Source: Rhipidocladum racemiflorum (lineage: Eukaryota > Streptophyta > Magnoliopsida > Poales > Poaceae). Taken from it: a stretch of DNA of 64,000 nucleotides. Shown in pieces: positions 44,131-55,869 of this stretch. Location of the stretch: assembly GCA_036346355.1 (NCBI GenBank), contig CM070591.1, positions 19,142,001-19,206,000 on the forward strand. Direction: 5' to 3'. A program made the position numbers and the translations under genes. Numbering within the stretch: the first letter of the stretch is position 1; the number at the start of each line of letters is the position of its first letter. A model generated the notes under the pieces. That model did no database searches. It worked only from the letters and a program-made list of their open reading frames with translations, and was not told the DNA's origin.

Positions 44131-47100
44131 GATGTTGCTTGACCCCAAGCAACGGGCGTGAAACCGAGTCTTCAAGACACCGAGATCCTCCCAAGTCGCC
44201 AAGCTTCCTAATCACGACCATTTGATTAACCCTCGTGTTACCGCTGAATTGCCCTTTTAACGAGCCGCCTCCAATATCTTCTCTGGTTCGATGGATTGGA
44301 TGTCGAGCTCGCCGGTTTTGGAAGCTCATCAGAACAGGGAATAATCAAGATTGAAAGTCTTCAATTGAGAAACATGGAAGACGGGATGGATATGGCTTGA
44401 GGGTGGTAAATCCAATTTATATGCCGAATGTCCAATGCGTTCGGACAAAGATACGGTCCATAAAATTTATGCGCCAATTTTGGAAACGGACGATTTGCCA
44501 CGAAGTTTGGGCATACGGCTGCAATTTCAGAAGACTTGTTCGCCCACCTGGAATTGCCGGTCTTGTCGCCCGATCACCTGCATTTTCATTACATTGCAGG
44601 CGCGTGCCAACTGCATTTTATCAGTTCCGTCTGAAGCACCCGTTCCTTTAGCAGCTCAGCCACCTCTGTGGAGACACCTTCAGCGACGCGGGGTGTAAAG
44701 CCATAGTGAGGTTCTCTGCCATACAAAACTTTAAACGGAGAACAACCGAGAGACACATGAAAGCTAGTATTGTACCAAAACTCTGCTAATGCTAACCAAG
44801 TTTTCCATTTCTTTGGAGAGTCATGTACTGCACACCTCAAGAACATCTCAATACACTGATTTACGCGCTCTGTTTGTCCGTCAGTTTGCGGATGGTAGGC
44901 GGTGCTATATTGAAGCTTGGTGTCCAAAGCATGAAACAGCTCCCTCCAAAAACTGCTGATGAACACTCGATCACGATCTGATGTAATAGTGCGTGGAACT
45001 CCATGTAATTTAATGATATTATCCAAGAATACCCTGGCGACTTTGGACGCCGTGAAAGGGTGTCGAAGAGGCATAAAATGTGCATATTTAGAGAATCGGT
45101 CCACGACCACCAAAATCACATTATATCCTTCTGACAGAGGCAAACCCTCGATGAAATCCATAGTCAAGTCTTGCCAGGCACCATCCGGAATTGGTAATGG
45201 CTGTAATTGGCCCGCTTGTTTGGAATGTTCGCCCTTGGCTAACTGACATGTTACACACTGCCGGATGAAAGTCTCCACATGTTGTTTCATGCCAGGCCAT
45301 ATGAACAATTTCTTTAATCGCTGATATGTCGCATTCATGCCAGAATGGCCCCCAAGAGCACCGGAATGAAATACTGAAATTAGCTTGGTCTGTAATGCGG
45401 AATTCGCTCCCACCCAAATTCTGCCAGAATTGCGAATCAAACCTTGTGAGAATTCAAACCCATTTGCATCTGGACTGTGAATGGCTAATTGAGCTAACAA
45501 TTGTTGTGTGGATGAATCAGTAACATAGGAATTAAGGACTTCTTGGAGCCAGATCGGTTGCATGCCCGACATCGCCTGTACCGACAAAAGATGTCCGGCA
45601 CGCGACAGTGCATCGGCCGCAGTATTGTCCTTCCCTTTTTTATAGACAATACGAAACTGAAGACCCATGAGACGAGTCATTGCCTTGCGTTGGAGATCCG
45701 AATGAAGGTGTTGTTCATCAAGATAGCACAAACTCTTGTGATCAGTGCGAATCACAAACTCACTTCTCTGTAAGTACTGTCTCCATTTTTCCACTGCCAC
45801 TATGAGGGCTAGGAATTCCTTTTCGTAGATTGATAATCCTTGATGCACTGGCCCTAATGCTTTGCTAAGAAATGCAATAGGCTGCCCTTGCTGCATTAAT
45901 ACCGCTCCAATTCCTTGATCGCAGGCATCTGTTTCAATCTCGAACTGCTGGTCAAAATTTGGCAATCTGAGTACAGGAGTAGTTGTCATGGCCTGCTTGA
46001 GCTGGAGAAAGGCTGCTTCGGCCAGATCATTCCATTGAAACGCTTTCTTCTTCAACAAGTTCGTTAACGGTCTAGCAATAATGCCGTAATGACGCACAAA
46101 TTTCCGATAATATCCAGTCAAACCAAGAAAACCCCGTAATTCAGATACTGTCGTCGGTCTGGGCCACTGCTGCATTGCTAATGTCTTTTGTGGATCTGTA
46201 GCTACACCATTATCTGAAATTATATGGCCCAAGTATTCCAACTCTTGTTGGGCAAAGGTACATTTGGATTGTTTAGCATACAACTGATGAGTGAGCAAAG
46301 TGTGCAGCACATGTGACAAATGTGAGGCATGTGATTGCAAGTCCGGACTGTAAACCAATATATCATCAATAAATACTAAGACGCATTTTCGGAGGTATGG
46401 AGCGAGAATAGAATTCATAACACATTGGAATGTTGCGGGAGCATTAGTCAAACCAAACGGCATTACCCGGAATTGATAATGTCCATGATGAGTCTTGAAA
46501 GCTGTTTTGAACTCATCTTCTTCCCGCATACAAATTTGATGGTAGCCGGATTTGAGGTCTAATTTGGAGAAATATTTGGTTCCAGAGAGCTCATCAAGAA
46601 GTTCGTCAATAACTGGCATAGGAAATTTATTCTTGATGGTTAAATCATTCAGTCAGCGATAGTCGACACAAAATCGCCAGGATCCATCCTTCTTCTGAAC
46701 CAATAATACCGGTGACGCAAATGGACTCATACTTGGTACAATGATTCCATTGGACAACATCTCAGCCACCTGGCGTTCAATCTCAGTCTTATGGAATGGA
46801 GAATAGCGATATGGTCGGGAATTCACTGGCGTGGCACCAGGGACCAGTGTAATTGCATGATCATACTGCCTTTTAGGTGGTAACCCCTTGGGTTCTTCAA
46901 ATACAGCTGCAAATTGTTCAAGCACCTCAACAATTGCTGGGGGAATATAAGTTGGTGTATCCTGTTTGACCTCATCCACAATTGCCATAGCCCAAATATC
47001 ATTGCCTCGTGTCAATTTAGCTAATTGGTCCATGGTTAGAATTTGCAACTCTGTATGTTTCTTGTCGTGAACTCCTTGGATGCGGATACACTGTCCATGG

Positions 47101-48671
47101 TGCTCAAATTCAATGACCTTGTCCTTCCAATGGCATACCATGGGGCTATGGATATTAAGCCACTCCATGCCTAACACAGCATCGTATGCTCCCAGATGTA
47201 ACACTCGAAAGTCTGTGCAAAAGGTGTGCCCCTGCGTCCACCAATCCAGTTGTGGTGCCCAAGCTGCAGATGTGAGCAAATCTCCATTTGCTACTCTCAC
47301 TTGCATTGTTTGTGTTGCTTCCGGGGTGCAACCAATGCGATGCAAAAAATTGGCATCTATAAAATTATGTGAACTCCCAGAATCAAGCAAACACAACATA
47401 ACTTGGTTCTTGACCATTGCCAAAATTTTCACTGTTTCGCCCCCTTCTGTCCCGGATAATGCATTTAATGACAAATTTACCGGCAACTCACTATCCGTGT
47501 CTGTCCTTTCAAGCATATCCAACACTGCATCAGACAACAGCTCGGTATGGTCTTCCACTGTCATAACCTGTAGCTGAACTGGACCTTTCCCCTTACACTG
47601 AATATGGTGATTGAGATCATATTTCTCCCCACACTGATAACATAACCCATTGGCACGGCGATATTCTCGCAATTGTCTTGCTCTCCAAAGATCTCCTTGA
47701 TTGATTCGCGGAATATTTTGGTGATTCTCCTGTCTTGTTGTACCTCCTTTTTCTTTTCCGAGCCCCAGTTTGTTCTTCCATCTCTTAGTACGTTCGAGGA
47801 CATCTTGTTGGATCATAGCCAATAATGCGGCTCGATCAACACTATCGGGTAATTGTCCTTGAACGGCTCCCCGTAATTCTGATTTCAGTCCTTTAAGAAA
47901 CTGAGACACAAAAAACTCTTCTCCATAGTATGGATTGTGTATGGAAATCTCATACATTAATTCTTCAAACTGAGATTTGTATGCAGCAACGGTGTCAGTT
48001 TGTTTCAAATCAACCAATTCTCCTAATAACCTTCTGTGATCAAATGCTCCGAATTTTGCCTCAACCGCCCGAATAAACTGTGCCCAATCACCCAATCCAT
48101 GTCGGATCTTATGCACCTGCAACCACCGTGCGGCGTTGCCATCCATGTGCATGGTCGCTGCTTGCACCCACAAGACCTCCGGGATATTGAATAGTTGAAA
48201 ATAATCCATACATTTATCATGCCACAAATGAGGACTAGTACCATCAAATCTAGGAAACGACATCTTGGGTAGAGGATGTCGCACATGTCCTCCAACCTCT
48301 CTCGGATGTCGATTGTTCACGCCTATCTCCTCCTGTTGGTTATACATGGAACACTTGATACGTTGTCCCGTTGCTGATGACATAGGTTCCTCCTCTTTCC
48401 GTGCCCACCGATCACCCAGCGCGGGGGTAAAAGGTGCCTTTCCCATCACGCTCCCAGGTCCATCACCGTCAGGATTATCCGCACCCATGCGACCCAGAGT
48501 CAATCGGGCAACCGCCTGGGCCATGGCCTCTAGCTGCTTGGCGAACATCTGCTGATCCTTCGTATTTTGCTCTAGCTGCTGCTGTTGAGTTGTTTCGATC
48601 ATACTGACACGCGCAAACAAGAGATCCATACCTTCTTTGATTTCGGTCAACTTTTCTCCCATTTGTCCCAT
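44131..48671 (-). pseudogene. Gag-pol polyprotein of G, one internal stop
   Basis: ATG at 48671 opens a 672-codon frame with gag (FPRFDGTSPHLWHDKCMDYF; QFLKGLKSELRGAV), a zinc knuckle (CYQCGEKYDLNHHIQC), protease (LLDSGSSHNFID) and the start of RT (SWRFCVDYR). A single TGA (46653-46655) stands in the RT. The same frame then runs 676 codons through RT (VFIDDILVYS), RNase H (TDHKSLCYL), integrase (ITSDRDRVFIS; YHPQTDGQTERVNQ). Near 44600 small indels break the frame, and the last ~150 residues are degraded; the second copy keeps the better version there. Family length is ~1500 residues. It is the least decayed coding region in the window. Confidence 0.92.
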
Positions 48672-48967
48672 CGCGTCCAGGACAAAAAGGGTTTGAGGCG
48701 ATGGCTTGGGAGGCGCCGTTCTGAGGATGGACAGCGCCCAGATGCAGGGATTTTACAGGGAAAGAAAGAGGATCGAGTGCAATCGATGCCCGCTTTGATT
48801 TCCCAAACCTGTCTCCAGACCGGAACAACACCAGATCGAGTGCAAGAACAGAAGGTGGCGGCGGAAGGAGAAAACTGATCGGAAACAGGGATTTTACTGG
48901 TAACACGAGATGGATGCACTCGGTTCCCAACCTGCTCCGATCGTTCAACGAGCACAGGATCGGTGTG

Positions 48968-48979
48968 AATCTGATACCA
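48968..48979 (-). other. Primer binding site of G
   Basis: TGGTATCAGATT on the minus strand, Met-tRNA type, 2 bp inside the 5' LTR. Confidence 0.82.
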
Positions 48980-48981
48980 CT

Positions 48982-49391
48982 TGTAACATCCCTTGGCCAC
49001 CGAACGATCGGGACGTGAGATTCACCAACGAGTTGAGACAAGAAACGAACAAAAGGGGAGACTGGAAGAAGAAGAACAGAGGAAGAAGCAAAATGCGATT
49101 TCAATATCTTTTTTCCTGCCTTCTTTTCCGAGTCGGTTATAGAGTATATATATCCCCTTCAACCACTCTCCTTCTACTTTGTCTTAACAGCAACTCAGTC
49201 TCTATTATTCTTAATCGTGCTTATTGAAAGTAAAACAGCAACAAAAACGATACGCAACAAAATGACAATAGCCTTACGGCTACAATACTGTCTGCACCAA
49301 ACAAAAACAACTAATTAGCCCTCCCGAAGTTCTGTGACCATTGGATGCTCATCATCTCTACTCCCGAGTCAATCTATGCCGTGCGTGGACA
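48982..49391 (-). repeat. Shared LTR of G
   Basis: 410 bp, near-identical to 43708-44115. It serves as 5' LTR of the complete copy and 3' LTR of the partial one. Confidence 0.9.
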
Positions 49392-49978
49392 GTATCTCCC
49401 CTCAAGATGTTGCTTGACCCCAAGCAACGGCGATAAAAACCGAGTCTTCAAGACACCGAGATCCTCCCAAGTCGCCATTGTTTCCTAATCACGACCATTT
49501 GATTAACCCTGTGTTACCGCTGAATTGCCCTTTTTAACGAGCCGCCTCTCCAATATCTTCTCTCGTTCGGTGGATTGGATGTCGAGCTCTGCCCGATTTG
49601 GAAGCTCATCAGAAACAGGGAATAATCAGCATTGAAAGTCTTCAATTGAGAAACATGGAAGACGGGATGGATATGGCTTGAGGGTGGTAAATCCAATTTA
49701 TATGCCGAATGTCCAATGCGTTCCAAAGACAAAGATACGGTCCATAAAATTTATGCGCCAATTTTGGAAACGGACGATTTGCCACCGGTTTGGGCATACG
49801 GTACCAATTTCAGCAGCACTTGTTCGCCCACCTGGAATTGCCGGTCTTGTCGCTTCCGATCAGCCTGCATTTTCATTCTGTTCTGGGCGCGTGCCAACTG
49901 CATTTTTATCAGTTCCGTCTGAAGCGCCCGTTCCTTTAGCAGCTCAGCCACCTCTGTGGAGACACCTTCAGCGACGCG
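49392..49978 (-). pseudogene. Pol C-terminus of a second G copy
   Basis: It carries LLKERALQTELIKMQLARAQ (~49900), then QFQVGEQVLLKL and HPVFHVSQLKTF (~49650), the end of pol after the integrase core, with frameshifts. It breaks off at 49978, within GACACCTTCAGCGACGCG, the point equivalent to 44695. Confidence 0.8.
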
Positions 49979-51056
49979 AAGTGGGAAGAAAGTGGAGGGG
50001 ATCAAATGGTAGCTGATTATGTTGTTACGGTTTGGTTGATTAGACATGAAACATACGATCGGATCGACGGAAACATGGTTTATTCCTTTTTTAATTACAT
50101 TTTTCTTTTCAAAAGTTAGAATATGGCAGCTAGGGATTGATCGAGTGTGACAGGATGTACAGCTCTGCATGCTCCAGGAAAGGGTACTATACCATTCTTG
50201 CTGAGAAAACAAGAAAAATAGATAGGAAATCTTCTAACTATTTCGTTAATTTCTTATAGCTCGCTGTGAAGAAAGAGGGTTAATATAATTAAAGAGCTTA
50301 GCATGGTTACGTGTGATATCATGGTTTCTATTAGCTTTTTGCACACTACCTAAACAACCACCTAGCTTCCTGTTAGTTATCTTTGCTAGCTAGTTCTCTC
50401 GATTCCTTAGCTCCATTGATATGAGAGGAAGCAATGGATGCTCGAGATCTGCTAACATATTTCAGGTGTCATCCCTATTTCTTAGATGAAGTGTAATTCA
50501 TGTACCAAAAGTTGTTCTGAATTTTGCCACCCTTAAGGTATACTTTTCTTTTTCATGATTTCTCTATTTTCATTGGCTTAAATGTTTGATCTTATGTGTT
50601 TGGCATATATCCGCAATGAAAAAATGGAGATGTGTTTGGCATATATCCCGGTGAAAAATGGAGTTCTTGTTTCTACGAAAAAGTGGTTTGAAAATACTAA
50701 TATTGAAGTATGAACCTGGAACAAAGTTCGCCTATTTTGATTCAGTTCAAGGTGTCCTTAGCTCGAATTGCTTCTCATTGGCATATCTTGACAAACCTCA
50801 AACTAAGGAAACGCCCCTAGCCTCTTGAGAATGCTATCTACAGAAAGGAAAAAGAAACTTAGCTAATCGAACAAAAAAATTGTAAAAGCTGTATATACAT
50901 GGTCCCATGGGAAGTCATGCAGATTGCTCGCAATTCTATGCATTACAAGATCTGAATAGTAATGGCATTTTGGATTCAGATATCCTTTTGTTTGTTTTGT
51001 TTGGTCAATGCTTTAACTATGACCGTTTTTTTGGTAAAACGATTCTATTGATATAG
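49979..51056. other. Intergenic DNA, no gene seen
   Basis: 1.08 kb of AT-rich DNA. A short duplication (GTGTTTGGCATATATCC at ~50598 and ~50634) is the only structure noticed. Confidence 0.5.
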
Positions 51057-51061
51057 TCTAG

Positions 51062-51576
51062 TGTCAAGGGCCCAAGTGCCCAAGGTTGCAGGTCCACGAC
51101 TACGGAGTTCGTAGCCTGAACTGGTAGAGGCGCCAAGAGCTTCCCTTGAGCGTGCAATGGTGAAGGGGAGAGATTAAGAGAGGAAAGGGGATTAGGAAAA
51201 TGGATTGTTATTGCTTGCCCCTAATGAGTGCTGGATACATCCATTATATAGGCACTTGGCCTGCTAATTAAAAGGAAACCAACTCCCTAAAATCCCTTGA
51301 TTTTAGCCTTCCTTGCATGCTTACTTATTAAAAGGAAACAAACTCTCTAAATCCCCTGATTCTAGCCTTCCCTGCATGCTTACTTATTAAAAGGAAACAA
51401 ACTCTCTAAATCCCCTGATTCTAGCCTTCCCTGCATGTTGATCCGCATGCTCTGCTCCTTGAATTGCAGCCTAGCCGCTGGCTGCTGAGGTTGCACCCCC
51501 TTTTGGCGCGCCAGCCGTGCTTCTGGCGGCGTCGCGTGCGCGGGGGCGCCGCTGATAATGCTGTCCCCACATGACA
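51062..51576 (-). repeat. 3' LTR of H
   Basis: 515 bp, TGTCATGTGGGG to CCTTGACA. It includes three ~58-bp tandem units (51259-51433; TTATTAAAAGGAAACAAACT core) and a TATATAAT box (51243-51250, minus). Confidence 0.92.
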
Positions 51577-53173
51577 TCTCTCCCCCCTCGACGAGTAGCT
51601 CGTCCTCGAGTTGGAAAGCTGGGTAGCGGTCGATGAAGTTGTCGACGTCCTCCCAAGTGGCCGAAGCGGCTGGTTCGCCCTTCCAATGGACGAGGACCTG
51701 GCGGACCCCCCGTGCGAGGCGGGAGCGGGCCACCTTCTCTGGTTCTGGAACGGCGGCGCCATGGTGAATAGGCGGCAGAGCTGGCGGTGCAGTCGGGGGA
51801 GTGCCGATGAACTTCTTCAGGAGCCCCACATGGAAAACGTCGTGGAGGCGAGCGCGGGGAGGAAGCTCGAGGCGGTAGGCGACGTCGTTGATGATGGTGG
51901 CGATGCGGAAAGGCCCGTAGAAACGCGGCTTGAGCTTCCCTGTTGTTGGAGCCCGGAGGGAGGCTGCGGGGCGTTGGCGAAGGCTGAGCCAGACCCAGTC
52001 ACCCACCGCATAACGAACCTCACAGTGGTTCTTGTCGTAGTGGCATTTGTATATCGCCTGTGCCTGCTCGAGGTGATAGCGGACGTCGGCGAGGAATTCA
52101 TCCCTGTCCGCCATGCTTTTGGCCACGGCCGCCACATGCGTCTCGCCCGGTTCGTAGGAGCGGATGGACGAAGGGTAACGACCGTAGACGATCTGGAAAG
52201 GCGTGTCCTTGAGGGCGGTCTGGAAAGCGGTGTTGTAGGTGTACTCCGCCCACGGAAGCCAGCGTAGCCACTGGTGAGGACGATCTCCCGTGAGGCAGCG
52301 GAGGTACATGACGATGATCTTGTTTGCAGCCTCCGTCTGGCCATCAGATTGAGGGTGGAAGGCCGTCGTCATGTGCAGCTTGGCGCCGGTGAGGCCCATG
52401 AGCTCCGTCCAGAAGATGGAAGTGAAGACAGGGTCCTTGTCCGAGACCATGGACTGGGGAACGCTGTGGAGGCGCACAATCTCGGTGAAGAAGACCTGTG
52501 CCACTGATTCTGCCGAGTACGGATGGGCGAGCGGAATGAAGTGACAGTACTTACTGAAACGGTCGACCACCGTGAGGATGACCGACTTCCCGCCAACGCG
52601 CGGTAGCGCCTCGATGAAGTCGAGCCCAATGTCGATCCATACTGACGTGGGTACAGGCAGTGGCAGGAGCTGCCCTGCTGGGTGCATGTGCTCGGACTTG
52701 TAGCGCTGACAGGTGGCGCACGCGCAAATGTAGTATTGGACCACCGTGCGGAGATTGGGCGAGTGGAAGTCGCGGCGCAGGCGGTGGAGGGTGCGCTGGA
52801 CGCCCTCATGGCCGTCGTCGTGCACGGTGGTGAGCAGCTCGTGGAGGAGTGGTGAGGCCGGTGGAATGTAGAGACGGCCTTCAAACGCTACTAGGCCGTC
52901 GACGAGGGACCACGGGGCTGAGCGTTGGTTGGTTGCGAGCTCCTCTCTGAGCGCCACCAGTGCAGGGTCCGAGTCATGGGCCTGGCGAAGGCGGTCGATG
53001 AAGTCGAACCGAGGCCCGGAAATGGCGAGGACCGCGGACTCCTCTGTGTCACGCCGGGACAGGGCGTCGGCCACCGTGTTGGTGCTCCCTGCTTTGTATT
53101 CCATGGCGAAGTCGAAGCCGAGGAGCTTGCCCACCCAGTGGGGTTGTGGGATCGTGGCCAAGCACTGGTCCAA
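51380..53173 (-). pseudogene. RNase H end, integrase and chromodomain of H
   Basis: The frame resumes after the MITE with LLDQCLATIPQPHWVGKLLG. It has the integrase zinc region (HDDGHEGVQRTLHRL, CACATCQRYK), catalytic core (MVSDKDPVFTS; FHPQSDGQTEAANK) and a chromodomain (QVLVHWKGEPAASATWEDVD). It remains open through the polypurine tract and 66 codons into the 3' LTR, stopping at 51380. Open frames on the plus strand here (51611-52267 and others) are antisense shadows. Confidence 0.93.
51577..51590 (-). other. Polypurine tract of H
   Basis: GAGGGGGGAGAGA on the minus strand directly before the 3' LTR. It lies inside the open pol frame. Confidence 0.85.
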
Positions 53174-53182
53174 TAAGAATTT

Positions 53183-53408
53183 GAGAGTGACTAGGGAACG
53201 GTATACCGTTGCAACGGTATAGCTATGAAACTTATGAAACTTATCAGTTTCAGTGCTGGTTTCATGAGTTTCAGTGTTTAGTTTCATTAGTTTCATGTTT
53301 TATCAGTTTTTAGTGCTAAGTTTCATGAGTTTCAGTGCAAAAAATCATAAGTTTCATGAGTTTCAGAGGTATACCGTTGCAACGGTATACCGTTTTTTAG
53401 TTTTTCTG
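53183..53408. mobile_element. Mutator-type MITE, TSD TAAGAATTT
   Basis: 226 bp flanked by 9-bp duplications (53174-53182 and 53409-53417). Its ends are ~26-bp imperfect inverted repeats (GAGAGTGACTAGGGAACGG / CAGAAAAACTAAAAAACGG). Each end continues into a 24-bp palindrome built from GGTATACCGTTG and its complement (53200-53223, one mismatch; 53368-53391, perfect). The centre is made of GTTTCATGAGTTTCAGTG variants. 9-bp duplications are the Mutator hallmark. Confidence 0.85.
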
Positions 53409-53417
53409 TAAGAATTT

Positions 53418-54370
53418 TAGACTGAACTGATCAGTCCTTACCAGAAATCGGCGGCCCCAGAGATACGGCCTCCAGTGACGGATGGCTAGGACGAGGCCAA
53501 TCAGCTCCCGCTCGTATGCCGCCAGAGAACAGTGCCGTGGTGCCACGGGCCGGCTGAAGAAAGCCACGGGGTGCTGGCCCTGTAAGAGGACGGCCCCGAA
53601 CCCATAGGTGGACGCGTCGCACTCGACGATGAAGGGTTGGGTGAAGTCTGGCAGGGTGAGGACGGGCGCCGATGTGACGGCATTCTTGAGGGCCGTGAAG
53701 GCCGCCCCGGCCTCTTCCATCCATGAGAACCCCTCCTTGTGGAGAAGGGCTGTGAGAGGCGCGGCGATCGTGCCGTAGTCCTTGACGAACTTGCGGTAGT
53801 ACCCGGCGAGGCCGAGGAAGCCGCGTGCCGAGCGTGGCTGTGGCCAGTCGGCGACGGCCTGCACCTTGGTCGGATCCATGGCCACGCCGGCGGCAGAGAT
53901 GATGTGGCCGAGGTAGGAGATGGAGTTGACGTCGAACGCGCACTTGGACCTCTTAACGAAGAGGCGTTGTTGGTGGAGGACGTGGAGGACGGTGCGGACG
54001 TGCCGGAGGTGATCGGCCCACGAGGCGCCGAAGATGAGGATGTCGTCGAAGAAGACGAGGACGAAGCGGCGCAGGAACGGGCGTAGCACGTCATTCATGA
54101 GCGCCTGGAACGTGGCTGGGGCGTTGCACAGCCCGAACGGCATGATCAGGAACTCGTAGAGGCCGTCATGGGTGCGGAATGCGGTCTTGGTGACATCCTC
54201 GGCCTTCATCCGCACCTGGTGGTAGTCGGAACGGAGGTCCAGCTTGGTGAAGCGAGCACCGTGCAACTCGTCGAGGAGCTCGTCCACCACCGGGATGGGA
54301 TACGCGTCCTTGACGGTGATGGCGTTCAGGGCGCGGTTGTCGATGCAGAAGCGCCATGTCTTTGTCGACC
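53418..54370 (-). pseudogene. RT and RNase H of H
   Basis: From WRFCIDNRALNAITVKDAYP through LVFFDDILIF (FFDD in place of the usual YVDD-type loop sequence) to ECDASTYGFGAVLLQGQ and RFLVRTDQFSLKFL. Open throughout, and ended by the MITE. Confidence 0.9.
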
Positions 54371-55379
54371 TTCTTGACCCGATAAAGCGGTGAGGAGAAT
54401 CTGCGTCTGACTGCGCCGGATGAGGCCCTGGGTGAGCATGGTGGCGAACTGGCATTCCAGTTCGTCTTTGTGGGATGCTGGGTAGCGGTAGGGGCGGACA
54501 GCCACTGGTGCCGACCCCGGTACCAAGTTGATGCAGTGGTCCCGTGAACGAGGAGGTGGCAAGCCCGTCGGCTCGGCGAAGATGGTGGCGAACTCGTCCA
54601 GGACGGCCGTCAGGAGGTCGTCGCCGGTGCACGCCTTGAGGGATAGACTGGATGGCCCCGCTATGCCCTGCCAACACACCCTGTGATCGCGGCGCCAAAA
54701 GGACATGGTGAGGGCGCCGAAATCCCAGAGGATCGGTCCGAGAGATGCCAGCCACTGTGTGCCCAAGACGACGTCGTAGCCGGCCAGGGGGAGAGCAAAG
54801 AAGTTGGTGGTGAAGTGCTCGGCACCGATGGTGAATGCCGTAGCACGGTACATGCCTGAGCAGGGTACGCGCTCGCCGTTGGCCACCGTGACCTGCATTT
54901 TGCCCCGAGAAAGGTGGAGGTTGGTGCGGCTGGCCGCATCCTCGGAGATGAAGTTGTGGGTGGAGCCGGAGTCGAGGAGCGCGAGGAGGGATGCGCCGCC
55001 TACATGGATGCGCATCTGCATGGTTTCGTTGGTGCGGACGCCGGCGATTGCGTGGAGTGAAATCAGTGGTTCGTTGGCCGTGGCCCCTTCCGGCTCGAGG
55101 TTGTCCTCGTCGTCCCCTGTCGCCAGGTCGAGGGGAAAGATGCGCTGACAGATGCAGTTGTGGCCGCGCCCGAATTTCTCGTTGCAGTTAAAGCAGAGCC
55201 CAAGGCGGCGCCGCTCCTCCATCTCTGCCTGGGATAAACGCTTCACCTGCCGCCCTTCGACGGTTACCGATGTCGGCGTCGAGGCGGGTGTGGTTGGCAC
55301 GGGTAGCGCGAAACGCAGCGTGGGCGTCGGCAGGAGGGCCCTCTGTTGGTGGCGATGCTGCGGTGGAGGCGGTGCTGTT
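54371..55379 (-). pseudogene. Gag knuckle, protease and RT start of H
   Basis: Zinc knuckle CFNCNEKFGRGHNC (~55190), protease LLALLDSGSTHNFIS (~54960), and the RT start NLVPGSAPVAVRPYRYP. After TQGLIRRS (~54420) the frame is lost through a small deletion and shift, and RT resumes in the next segment. Confidence 0.85.
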
Positions 55380-55387
55380 GCCGCGGC

Positions 55388-55861
55388 CAAGGATTCAAAT
55401 ATCGTTTTCGGACTCCATCTCGGGCCTGGACGAAATCCGAAATTTCGACGAGATTCGGAAATTTTGGACAAAATCCAGACGAAATTCAAAAACCAAAATT
55501 CAAATCCGTTTTTTTTTTAACCGAGAAATCCGAAATTTCGCTAAAAAAAAGACGAAATTTCGACCAAAAAACCGAAATCTCGGCGAATTTTTTTAGGGTT
55601 TTTTCAACTTCGCAGAAATTATGATCTACCGATTGTCCCACATGCGAAATGACGTGAAGAACCCAATCCGGTCAACTTTTATATAAATTTCGGTCCGTTT
55701 AACCGAAATTTCGGTCCAAATCACCGAAATTTCGGCGAGATTTTAATGTACTGTAGCACTTCAAATTTTTTTTAGGATTTTTTAATTTTACCGGGATTAT
55801 GAAACCCGGAGGGGCCCGAAATCCGAAATTTCGCTGAATTTCGGCGAGATTTTGAACCCTG
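55388..55861. mobile_element. hAT-type non-autonomous element in H gag
   Basis: 474 bp with ends CAAGGATTCAAATATCG and (reverse) CAGGGTTCAAAATCTCG, flanked by 8-bp near-duplicates GCCGCGGC (55380-55387) and GCCGCGAC (55862-55869). 8-bp duplications and CARGG ends are typical of hAT. The interior is full of CCGAAATTTCGG palindromes (for example 55702-55715). Confidence 0.72.
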
Positions 55862-55869
55862 GCCGCGAC

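Larger units (their letters stand above)
43708..49978 (-). mobile_element. Ty3/Gypsy Reina-like element G joined to a partial second copy
   Basis: Minus-strand order: 3' end of a second internal region (49978-49392), LTR (49391-48982), primer site, gag-pol, polypurine tract, LTR (44115-43708). The extra 590 bp upstream of the 5' LTR match the pol C-terminus and polypurine tract of the complete copy (44116-44698). This is the product expected from unequal LTR recombination. Short LTRs (408-410 bp) and the pol sequence fit the Reina lineage. Confidence 0.85.

Noticed and set aside
48475..49104. 209-codon minus-strand frame overlapping the G gag start
   Set aside because: It runs from the LTR through the primer site into gag in a different phase; the gag frame with clear motifs starts at 48671.
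51611..52267. A 218-codon plus-strand frame
   Set aside because: It is the antisense of the integrase/chromodomain region of element H, which has clear motifs on the minus strand. GC-rich codons leave the opposite strand open.
53739..54086. Acidic plus-strand frame in element H
   Set aside because: Antisense shadow of the RT domain; Glu/Asp/Val richness is a reflection of the minus-strand codons.
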